Shown in pieces: positions 1 to 6,046 of a DNA stretch of 10,930 bases. Below the pieces are notes generated by a model, which saw only the letters and a list, made by a program, of their open reading frames with translations, was not told the DNA's origin and did no database searches. Each line of letters begins with the position of its first letter. Within the stretch, counting starts at the first letter, position 1. Source of the DNA: Micavibrio aeruginosavorus. GTDB lineage: Bacteria; Pseudomonadota; Alphaproteobacteria; Micavibrionales; Micavibrionaceae. The translations under genes and the position numbers were made by a program. Where the stretch lies: assembly GCA_003241285.1 (NCBI GenBank), contig QFOT01000064.1, positions 1 through 10,930 of the forward strand, in the 5' to 3' direction.

Positions 1-433
1 AACCGATATCGCCGTGATCCGGATATTCGTATGACCAGTTCCACTGGTTGCCGGTGGCTTTCAATGTCATTTCGGCTTCAGGCGTGATGCCTCCGAAAAA
101 CAGCAGGCGGAATGACGGAATGGCGATGACAAGAAGAATAAGAACAGGAACAAGCGTCCAGACAATCTCGAGCGGCACGTTGTGCGTTGTCTTTGATGGC
201 TCAGGATTGACCTTCGCGCTAAAGCGAATCATCACATATATAAGAAGGATCATCACGAAAAGAACGATGCCGGAAATAATCCAGAGCAGAAGATTATGGA
301 AGTCAGTGATGTGCTGCATCACCGGCGTAACGGCTTCCTGAAAGTTGATTTCCTTCGGACGCGGCTGGTCGGCAAGTGCGCTGGTCGCGAAAGTAAGGAT
401 GAAGGCGGAAAGAAGAGTAAAAATTTTGGTCAT
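1..433 (-). CDS. coxB: Cytochrome c oxidase subunit II, N-terminal part (runs off left edge)
   Basis: Subunit II of the aa3-type terminal oxidase takes electrons from cytochrome c through its CuA centre and passes them to subunit I in the inner membrane. The window holds the first 144 residues. A signal peptide ends near the ALA at residues 19-21. Two transmembrane helices follow at about 48-69 and 89-113. The start of the periplasmic cupredoxin domain carries the family motif GNQWNWSYEYPD at 128-139, an aromatic patch used in electron entry. The second residue of the usual QWYW is N here, a mild variant. The CuA ligands lie beyond the edge and cannot be checked. The ATG at 433 gives a clean signal peptide, but its Shine-Dalgarno sequence is weak. 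The other cox genes are presumably downstream to the left. Identification is very firm; only completeness is unknown. Confidence 0.96.
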   Translation of the reverse strand, partial: MTKIFTLLSAFILTFATSALADQPRPKEINFQEAVTPVMQHITDFHNLLLWIISGIVLFVMILLIYVMIRFSAKVNPEPSKTTHNVPLEIVWTLVPVLILLVIAIPSFRLLFFGGITPEAEMTLKATGNQWNWSYEYPDHGDIG

Positions 434-609
434 TTTGCCATCGTTTTAAAAGTGGAGTTCGCTTTGATCTAGCTATCTGTTTGGGCGTTTTAAAGTCTGC
501 GATACTATGCCGCAGTTCGACGATTTAATACAGCCCTTTGTAATATAAGTCTAGAGTGGTTCAGGAATTTTTGATAATTCTGAAGCCGCAAATTATAGGG
601 AAAAATAAT
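434..609. other. Divergent intergenic region between coxB and the MAPEG gene
   Basis: This 176-base spacer must carry the promoters of both divergent genes. It holds two copies of CGTTTTAAA (442-450 and 486-494), starting 44 bases apart on the coxB side. It also holds a small hairpin, CTGCG/CGCAG, at 497-515, and an inverted repeat at 560-584 on the MAPEG side. A weak sigma-70-like pair for coxB, TAGACT then TATTAA with a 17-base spacer, can be read on the minus strand around 523-551; each hexamer matches only four of six positions. No convincing small gene is seen. Confidence 0.5.
560..584. repeat. Inverted repeat upstream of the MAPEG gene
   Basis: TTCAGGAATT (560-569) and AATTCTGAA (576-584) are reverse complements except for one extra G, with a six-base loop. 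It lies 26 bases before the ATG at 610. It could be an operator or an mRNA hairpin. The sequence shows the symmetry but not the function. Confidence 0.4.
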
Positions 610-1002
610 ATGATTACAGGTTTTTATGCCGGCCTTCTGGGATTGATGCTCGTGGTGCTGATCCTGCGGGTGGCGCTGCGACGGAGGAAATATAAAGTCG
701 GCCTAGGCGATGGCGGTATCGCCGATCTGGGGCAGGCCATACGTGTACATGGAAACTTCGTTGAGACAGCTCCAGTGATGCTCATTTTGCTTCTTTTATT
801 GGAGAGTAGCCATTCCCAAGCTCTAATCCTGCATAGTTGCGGTTTAAGTATTGTTTTGAGTCGCCTGCTCCATGCCTATGGAATTACGTCTAGTCCTTTA
901 GCGAGCAATGGACGAAAATATGGAGTTTTACTGACCTTTATAGTTATAATTGTTAGCAGCATTTTGTTAATATCCAAATATTTGAGTAATATAATTACTT
1001 AA
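610..1002 (+). CDS. MAPEG-family small integral membrane protein (YecN-like)
   Basis: This is a 130-residue protein with about four hydrophobic helices: residues 3-23, 50-65, roughly 70-85 and 105-125. It carries the MAPEG signature RVHGNFVETAPVM at 45-57, in which Arg45, His47, Asn49, Glu52 and Pro55 follow the family pattern of glutathione and eicosanoid enzymes. Bacterial members resemble microsomal glutathione S-transferase, but most have no proven substrate, so detoxification is inference. The reading frame is open from 556, but ATG 610 is chosen because AGGG at 597-600 lies nine bases upstream and because the protein then begins directly with the first helix, as is usual for the family. 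The gene is visibly AT-richer than its neighbours, especially at its 3' end, which may mean transfer or weak constraint. It is divergent from coxB and probably transcribed alone. Confidence 0.85.
   Translation: MITGFYAGLLGLMLVVLILRVALRRRKYKVGLGDGGIADLGQAIRVHGNFVETAPVMLILLLLLESSHSQALILHSCGLSIVLSRLLHAYGITSSPLASNGRKYGVLLTFIVIIVSSILLISKYLSNIIT
967..995 (+). promoter_or_regulatory. Candidate sigma-70 promoter for the 883-residue gene
   Basis: A perfect TATAAT at 990-995 is preceded, 17 bases upstream, by TTAATA at 967-972 (four of six matches to TTGACA). Transcription would begin near 1002 and leave a leader of about 65 bases before ATG 1068. The region is very AT-rich, so chance matches are likely. 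It lies inside the 3' end of the MAPEG gene. Confidence 0.3.
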
Positions 1003-1026
1003 AATTTTATATTTTACGTAATTTTT
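993..1026 (+). terminator. AT-rich hairpin with T tail after the MAPEG gene
   Basis: AATTAC (993-998) pairs with GTAATT (1018-1023) and TAAAAT (1000-1005) pairs with ATTTTA (1011-1016), with one T/C mismatch between them and a five-base loop. A short T run follows. It spans the MAPEG stop codon. The shape fits an intrinsic terminator, but the stem has few G:C pairs and would be weak. Confidence 0.35.
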
Positions 1027-1067
1027 AGGCTTTCCCTGTACGATGTCAGATATAAATCAGGGGCTAA

Positions 1068-3719
1068 ATGACGAATTCACACAATAGACCAGCGCAGATA
1101 CCGGTAGATTGGGACAATATCGCCTCATCTTTCCAGTCTGCTATTCCAGAAGATTGGGATAAGCCTGTGTCTCCTGCACCGCCGCCTGTCCAAAACGTTC
1201 AGCGTCCAGGATCGGCGCGCGGCCTGGATGGAAGCGCTGAAGAAGTTTCCAACTGGAGAAATAGCGATTTAACTTTAAGGGATGCCAGCCAGTCACATGT
1301 CGATTTATGGTTTGGGCAAGGATCGACCGCCCACCCGCATGACATGATTCATGTTATTTACGGAATGGCCATCGATGGTTTGTCGGGCGGGCATCATTAT
1401 CAGGGAGATGGCCGGGCGGAAGCTTTTGTAACAGCTATTCAAGGAGCGCTCTATTCACCGGAAGCGGCCGTTACAGATCCTGCACATCTAGCGACAGAGC
1501 AAGGATTTATCGATCAGGTTAAAGAACGTGCCCGGATGTTTGAAGATGGAGAAAATCTAGGCAATACGTTGTCCTGGATTATGGGTAAGAAAACTGGGCA
1601 AACGATAGAAGCGCAGCGCATCGCCAGTGGTTTTGAACCTAATAATGTCATCGAAGCCGCAAAGAAAATGGGAATTCAGGTTACAAGAGAGTGGCCGTCC
1701 CCGGACTGGAAAGTCGAAACCCCGGAAGGTAAAATTTATTCCTACAATGCGGCGAATCCCGAACTGAGCATTTTTCCAAATGGTAGCAACGGCGTTGAAA
1801 ACTTTGAACGTTTTGCGATACCGTCCGATAATGAAATCCGGGATGTTTTCAATCGTGTAAAGCCCGTTATAGATGATTTGCAACCGCAGATCAGAGAAGC
1901 GGAGGCCAGAACCGGAGCCGGTGTTAGCGACAACGATGCAAAAATTCTCGAAAACTTAAGAGCGCGCGATATTGCCGAGAGAATGAATGGAGTTGCGGCT
2001 CCGTTAGATATTCATGCGAGAAGAGAGGCCCAGCCTCGCGTGGGCGCCCAGCCTGAAATGGTTCCGCAACCATCCCAGCAACAGCAATTCATGCATCAGC
2101 CATCTCAGGCGCAAATAGAAGTACAAGAAAGACAACGAAGATTTCAGGAGGCTCGCGCTGAATGGGAACGACCTGCGCAATCAGATTTTGCGAGCCGTTA
2201 TGCCGAGGAATTCAACCGGTTGGCCAGTGGTGAATTCCTTCGTGACATTCCAAGCTTGGCTGTCGAAGCCCCGACAGCGGGTCGACTGAAAACCGCATTT
2301 ACGGCCGCGGCTGAACATGGGTCCAAAGGCGCGGTAATGGGTATGTCAGCCTATGGCATTGCGACCAAGCTGGGCGGAATAGATGAAAATTTCAGCGCCG
2401 ATAATAAAGCCGGTGGCGAACGCGCCGCCTATGCCAAAGCTAGTGTGTTGGCGGATATGGGCGGCTTTGGAGCCGATGCGATTGAAAGCGGGGCTCATGT
2501 CCTGACAAACCGGGCGGCGCAAGTTGCTGCTAATCTCGAAAATCCATCGACGATCAATGCGGTTGGCAAGATGGCAGGAATTTTAGAGTCGGGCGGCGGC
2601 AAATTATTGGTGGCTGGTGCCAAGCGCGCCGCTATGCCTTTGGCTTTGGCCGCGGGTGGATTTGAAGTTGCGGCGGCGATAAAGGCGCGCGATCCGGAAC
2701 GCGCGGCGGGCGCGGTTGGCGGTACATTCGGGGGGCTGGTGGCAGGAGCGGGTATGGGCGCGCTGGGCGGATCGGTTGCAGGGCCGCCAGGAGCGGTTGT
2801 CGGTGGAATTGTCGGTGGCGTGGCAGGAGCGATCGTCGGCGAAAAAGTAGCCAAGGAAGTTGGCACGAATGCCATGGCGGGCATAATGGGCGAGAAACCG
2901 CCAGAAGGAAAGGAAACGACAAGCTATAAGGTCGGACGTACGCTGCGGGACGGGGTGAAGCCAAGCGTTGATTTCGTCAAAAAACATCCAATAGTGCTGG
3001 CAACCGGGCCATTGCTTCCTGTTGTCGCAGGCGTTGGAGCGGCACTTGAGTCGAAAACAGGTAAAACGGTGATTCGCGAAACCAGACAGGCTTTTGATAA
3101 CGTGGTTGCCGGAGGAGTGGATATGTTCAGATCAGCCCGTAATGGTATCGCAGGCTTTTTTACAGGCAAGGAAGATCCGCGAAAAGACCCGCCTGATCGT
3201 CTTGCTGGCGCAGCTGCCGAGATGAGCAAGAACCAAAGCTGGGTGCGCCATGCCGACCGAAATGGTGATGGCAAGGTCAGCAGCGCGGAAATTCGCCGCT
3301 CTATGGCTGGACACGGACAGAGGGAAAGCGGTGCTGATAAAAATCATGACGGACGCATCTCGACGAAAGAAGTAACGCAGTTCCTGAATGAAGGTATAGC
3401 CGCAGAGCGCCGCGAAATCGCGATCGACCGAAGAGGCTTGGATAGAATGAGTGCTGATCAACTGCGTAAGGCTATTCATGACGATAATATCTTGCCTGAT
3501 ACGGTGAAGATCGGCGGCAAGCAGATGGATATTACGACAGCTCTTAAAAATCCCGAATATCTGGATAAGGTTGCGGATCGCTTTGAAGCGATGCATGTGC
3601 GCGGTGACCACGATTACAGCAAGCAGGTCGCTATGCTGCGGGAGTTGCAGGAGCGCCAATCAGGTCATACGACTCCAACGCAGGTCGGCCCATCTTTGGC
3701 TGCCCAGTTGGGCCGCTAA
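1068..3719 (+). CDS. Large glycine-zipper protein with two EF-hand loops, unknown function
   Basis: The gene encodes 883 residues and I do not recognise it as a named family. The order of parts is as follows. Residues 1-60 are hydrophilic and Pro-rich, with IPVDWD at 11-16 and IPEDWD at 26-31. A His-rich segment holds His89, 91, 95, 109 and 110. Residues 120-320 appear mixed and globular. A Q/P-rich linker, about 321-360, leads into a charged helical stretch. Residues about 400-545 are Ala/Gly-rich and helical, with a hydrophobic piece at 520-539. A glycine zipper with many GxxxG and GG steps lies at 546-600, and another hydrophobic segment at 640-660. Two consensus EF-hand loops follow, 730-741 (Asp730, Asn732, Asp734, Ser738, Glu741) and 757-768 (Asp757, Asn759, Asp761, Ser765, Glu768). 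The C-terminal 110 residues are charged and helical. There is no Sec signal peptide. The start is supported by AGGGG at 1059-1063. The EF hands should bind calcium, and the zipper suggests membrane insertion or oligomerisation. An effector, toxin-like or envelope-stress role is only inference. Confidence 0.8.
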   Translation: MTNSHNRPAQIPVDWDNIASSFQSAIPEDWDKPVSPAPPPVQNVQRPGSARGLDGSAEEVSNWRNSDLTLRDASQSHVDLWFGQGSTAHPHDMIHVIYGMAIDGLSGGHHYQGDGRAEAFVTAIQGALYSPEAAVTDPAHLATEQGFIDQVKERARMFEDGENLGNTLSWIMGKKTGQTIEAQRIASGFEPNNVIEAAKKMGIQVTREWPSPDWKVETPEGKIYSYNAANPELSIFPNGSNGVENFERFAIPSDNEIRDVFNRVKPVIDDLQPQIREAEARTGAGVSDNDAKILENLRARDIAERMNGVAAPLDIHARREAQPRVGAQPEMVPQPSQQQQFMHQPSQAQIEVQERQRRFQEARAEWERPAQSDFASRYAEEFNRLASGEFLRDIPSLAVEAPTAGRLKTAFTAAAEHGSKGAVMGMSAYGIATKLGGIDENFSADNKAGGERAAYAKASVLADMGGFGADAIESGAHVLTNRAAQVAANLENPSTINAVGKMAGILESGGGKLLVAGAKRAAMPLALAAGGFEVAAAIKARDPERAAGAVGGTFGGLVAGAGMGALGGSVAGPPGAVVGGIVGGVAGAIVGEKVAKEVGTNAMAGIMGEKPPEGKETTSYKVGRTLRDGVKPSVDFVKKHPIVLATGPLLPVVAGVGAALESKTGKTVIRETRQAFDNVVAGGVDMFRSARNGIAGFFTGKEDPRKDPPDRLAGAAAEMSKNQSWVRHADRNGDGKVSSAEIRRSMAGHGQRESGADKNHDGRISTKEVTQFLNEGIAAERREIAIDRRGLDRMSADQLRKAIHDDNILPDTVKIGGKQMDITTALKNPEYLDKVADRFEAMHVRGDHDYSKQVAMLRELQERQSGHTTPTQVGPSLAAQLGR

Positions 3720-4435
3720 CCGCTTGCCAGAATAGAGAGAGAGAAAAGGGCGGCTGTTTCAGCGCGCAGGATTCGCTCGCACAACGTCACGGCCGTCACC
3801 TTCGGATGATCGAGAAGTGTGTTTTTTTCATCATCCGAAAATCCGCCTTCGGGGCCGATGAGAATTGCGCATGAGGATGATGATGAAGTTATAGGGTTTG
3901 TGTCGCTGCGTTCCACTGCGGCATAAAGGGGAATGGTTTCATTCCAGCTGCGAAGTAATTGATCGAGTTTGACAAGGGGTTCAAGTTTCGGGATATCCAG
4001 CCGTTCACATTGCTCGGCAGCTTCCTGAATCTGTTTCTTTATGCGCGTTTCGTTCAGATCACGAATAACAGTTTGTTGTGTCAGAACAGGATGGAAATGA
4101 GTCGCACCAAGTTCAACGGCTTTTTCAATCAGGAAATCCTGGCGGTCTTTTTTGATTGGACAAAAAATAAGATGAATTTCTCTCAAGTTTTGTGCCTGCT
4201 CTCTAATCCTGTTTTGAACTTCGAGGACGTAGACTTTCTTGCTTTGCGGCGCGAATAAGGCCATGAATTCGCCGTCACGGCCGTTAAAGACCCGAAGCGG
4301 AGCGCCATCCGGGCGGCGCAGGACATTTTTCAGGTAATGAGTAGTGTCGTCATCCAGCGAAATTATGCTATTCTCTGCCAGACCACTTTCAACAAAAATC
4401 CGCGGGCTGCGGTAATCAAATTGCTCTTTTCCCAT
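3716..4435 (-). CDS. rsmE: 16S rRNA (uracil-1498-N3)-methyltransferase RsmE
   Basis: RsmE methylates N3 of U1498 in the decoding region of 16S rRNA with S-adenosylmethionine, acting on the assembled 30S subunit in the cytoplasm. The 239-residue protein has the expected two-part build: an N-terminal PUA-like RNA-binding domain (about 1-75, including HYLKNVLR) and a C-terminal SPOUT/trefoil-knot domain. The knot motifs are GPEGGFS at about 194-200 and LRAETAA starting at Leu223. Length is normal for the family. ATG 4435 is preferred to the in-frame ATG 4453 because AGGA at 4442-4445 sits six bases before it. A run of serines encoded by ATG/ATC-type triplets (about residues 182-188) precedes the GPEGG loop and looks like a small lineage-specific expansion. 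The stop overlaps the stop of the convergent gene, and the start overlaps that of ubiA. Confidence 0.96.
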   Translation of the reverse strand: MGKEQFDYRSPRIFVESGLAENSIISLDDDTTHYLKNVLRRPDGAPLRVFNGRDGEFMALFAPQSKKVYVLEVQNRIREQAQNLREIHLIFCPIKKDRQDFLIEKAVELGATHFHPVLTQQTVIRDLNETRIKKQIQEAAEQCERLDIPKLEPLVKLDQLLRSWNETIPLYAAVERSDTNPITSSSSSCAILIGPEGGFSDDEKNTLLDHPKVTAVTLCERILRAETAALFSLSILASG

Positions 4436-5381
4436 GACGTATCCTGATAGCACACAAGACGGTATTTCCCATACAGATATTCAAGCCGATGGCTGGGCGG
4501 AAAAATACCTGCCCGCTTTCTGCCTGCCTTATGCGCGGCTGGCCCGCCTTGACCGTCCGGTCGGCACATGGCTTTTACTGTTGCCCGGTTTATGGTCGAT
4601 CACGGCAGCAGGAAAAGGCTTTCAGAATTTTCGTTTCCATGAATGGTATATATTTTTCCTATTTGTCGTCGGGGCCTTCGTCATGCGGGCTGCGGGCTGT
4701 GTCATCAATGATCTGTGGGACCGCAAGATCGATGCGCAAGTGGAGCGAACGAAATCAAGACCATTGGCAGCAGGGGACGTTACCCCGGCACAAGGCATAT
4801 TTTTTCTGTTTATACTACTCTGGATCGGACTTTTGATCCTGGTGCAGCTTTCTCCGGCGGCGATCTTTCTTGGCGTGATGTCGATTGTCATGGTGGTATT
4901 ATATCCACTGGCCAAGCGCGTGACGTGGTATCCGCAGTTTGTTCTCGGCCTCACCTTTAATATGGGGGCGCTGATGGGATGGGCGGCTGTGACGGGGCAG
5001 CTTGGCTGGCCTGCTTTATTCCTGTACGCGGCGGGTATTTTATGGACCCTTGGCTACGATACGATTTACGCGCATCAGGACAAGGAAGACGACGCGGTAA
5101 TCGGCGTTAAATCGACAGCGCTTAAATTCGGCGATGACAGCTATAAATGGATTGCCGGTTTTTACGGCGCGGCGGCCTTTATGATTCTCATGGTTGGAAT
5201 CATATTAAATGCAGCGTGGCCGTTTTTTGTCGGCTGGGCAGCCTGCGGCTTTCATCTGATCATCCAGCTTCATTGCTGGAATATACACGATCCTTCAAGT
5301 TCTTTGGCGACGTTCCGCTCCAACCGCAATTTCGCGCTGCTGGTTCTTTTGGCGCTGGCATTGGTATTTATCCGCATTTGA
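4434..5381 (+). CDS. ubiA: 4-hydroxybenzoate polyprenyltransferase UbiA
   Basis: UbiA joins the polyprenyl tail to 4-hydroxybenzoate in the inner membrane, the first membrane-bound step of ubiquinone synthesis. The 315-residue protein has both Asp-rich, magnesium-diphosphate-binding motifs: NDLWDRKID at residues 92-100 and the YDTIYAHQDKEDD stretch with Asp209, Asp216, Asp219 and Asp220. The segment YARLARLDRPVGTWLLLLPG near residues 34-53 is the typical first helix region. Several further hydrophobic helices follow and the length is normal. The ATG at 4434 is the only ATG available, because an in-frame TAA lies at 4413-4415 and no suitable start follows before the conserved region. It has no recognisable Shine-Dalgarno sequence, so initiation may be leaderless or SD-independent. 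It is divergent from rsmE, a neighbour it often has in alphaproteobacteria. Its product supplies the quinone feeding the respiratory chain that contains the coxB product. Confidence 0.96.
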   Translation: MTYPDSTQDGISHTDIQADGWAEKYLPAFCLPYARLARLDRPVGTWLLLLPGLWSITAAGKGFQNFRFHEWYIFFLFVVGAFVMRAAGCVINDLWDRKIDAQVERTKSRPLAAGDVTPAQGIFFLFILLWIGLLILVQLSPAAIFLGVMSIVMVVLYPLAKRVTWYPQFVLGLTFNMGALMGWAAVTGQLGWPALFLYAAGILWTLGYDTIYAHQDKEDDAVIGVKSTALKFGDDSYKWIAGFYGAAAFMILMVGIILNAAWPFFVGWAACGFHLIIQLHCWNIHDPSSSLATFRSNRNFALLVLLALALVFIRI

Positions 5382-5404
5382 TGGCGGATAGTTAAATCCA
5401 TTAA

Positions 5405-5434
5405 TTGACAGGCTCCTGTTTTTTTCATTAGCAT
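5405..5434 (+). promoter_or_regulatory. Sigma-70-type promoter for the 193-residue gene
   Basis: A perfect -35 hexamer TTGACA (5405-5410) is followed after 18 bases by TAGCAT (5429-5434), which matches four of six positions of TATAAT. Transcription would start near 5441, giving a leader of about 20 bases that contains the AGGAG ribosome site. This placement also argues against the upstream ATG at 5433 as the start codon. It gives the gene transcription independent of ubiA. Confidence 0.5.
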
Positions 5435-5456
5435 GAAAGAAAAAAACGAACAGGAG
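5413..5456 (+). promoter_or_regulatory. Imperfect hairpin covering the ribosome-binding site
   Basis: CTCCTGTT (5413-5420) is the exact reverse complement of AACAGGAG (5449-5456). The stem can continue with five T:A pairs (5421-5425 with 5442-5446) after a two-base bulge, and CAT (5426-5428) can pair with ATG (5433-5435). The 3' arm is the Shine-Dalgarno of the gene starting at 5463. In transcripts reading through from ubiA the site would be masked. A transcript started at the internal promoter would lack the 5' arm. Confidence 0.4.
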
Positions 5457-5462
5457 ATGCGT

Positions 5463-6044
5463 ATGATACTTGATTTCGATACCGCTTTGCGTGCCGGAGA
5501 TTTGCGACCTAAGTATAATGTTGGCGTGAAAACCTATCAATCCGCTCAATTAAATTTCGAGATAATCGGAAAATCGCTATCCGTTGCTAACGATACGGTC
5601 AGTCAACTACCTGCCGAGGCTAAATCCGTCAAGGGCGATGAAATCGCTTTTGATCGGCAGGGTATGAATTATTTTCGTAGCGCCTTGCAGTCCATAACTG
5701 AGGCGTTCCGTGCCACGAATGGCGCATTATTGCAGCGTCCTGACATTCACCAATCATCCATTGCCGGTTACCTTCGGCCCATATTCAATATGGACAGAGA
5801 TGGATATGATTACTGGGACGCTTTGCGTGAGATCAGTTCAAGGCCAAATCCCATCCCAAGAGATTACCTGATTTTTCTTCCCGAGCCGGATTCGAAACAC
5901 CCCAGTCGCGACGATATCATTCGCGCGCTTGTTCCTTTTCGTAAGGCTCAAAGAGAGGCGCTGGGATCGGCCTGGAAAGATGAAACATCGGTGATCCGGA
6001 TAAGCCATGACGGTCTTTCACAACCGGGGCTTATTCTTCACTAA
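5463..6044 (+). CDS. Hypothetical protein of 193 residues
   Basis: I do not recognise this soluble-looking protein. It has no signal peptide or membrane helix. The first 70 residues are mixed, the middle contains an amphipathic helical stretch (about 70-90), and a distinctive segment GYLRPIFNMDRDGYDYWD begins near residue 104. The C-terminal third has charged helices with many prolines around the segment PNPIPRDYLIFLPEP. The frame is open from ATG 5433. ATG 5463 is preferred because CAGGAG at 5451-5456 lies six bases upstream and because a good promoter overlaps the earlier start; ATG 5457 is too close to the ribosome site. Codon use looks like that of the neighbours, and an ordered protein of this length without internal stops supports a real gene. 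It ends two bases from the convergent gdhB stop. No function is proposed. Confidence 0.75.
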   Translation: MILDFDTALRAGDLRPKYNVGVKTYQSAQLNFEIIGKSLSVANDTVSQLPAEAKSVKGDEIAFDRQGMNYFRSALQSITEAFRATNGALLQRPDIHQSSIAGYLRPIFNMDRDGYDYWDALREISSRPNPIPRDYLIFLPEPDSKHPSRDDIIRALVPFRKAQREALGSAWKDETSVIRISHDGLSQPGLILH

Positions 6045-6046
6045 AG

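Noticed and set aside
48..341. Plus-strand 97-residue open frame
   Set aside because: It lies antisense within coxB, which is unmistakable, and its translation is a basic, motif-free shadow.
571..599. TTGATA and TATAGG as a promoter of the MAPEG gene
   Set aside because: Spacing is 17 bases, but transcription would start near 606 and remove the AGGG ribosome site used for ATG 610, so the two readings conflict.
1051..1056. TATAAA as a -10 element for the 883-residue gene
   Set aside because: The start point would fall on or after the AGGGG ribosome site, and no -35 element is present at the right distance.
2495..2987. Several minus-strand open frames of 110-129 residues
   Set aside because: They are antisense to the GC-rich glycine-zipper coding part, where stop codons are naturally rare. 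Their Pro/Ala or Arg-rich translations are typical of such shadows.
3132..3659. Minus-strand 175-residue open frame opposite the EF-hand region
   Set aside because: The plus frame has exact EF-hand consensus loops here, so the opposite frame is a shadow. It has no ribosome site or recognisable domain.
3868..3886. Triplet repeat encoding a serine run in rsmE
   Set aside because: Only about five units, in frame and in a variable loop; it is noted in the gene entry but is not a meaningful repeat array.
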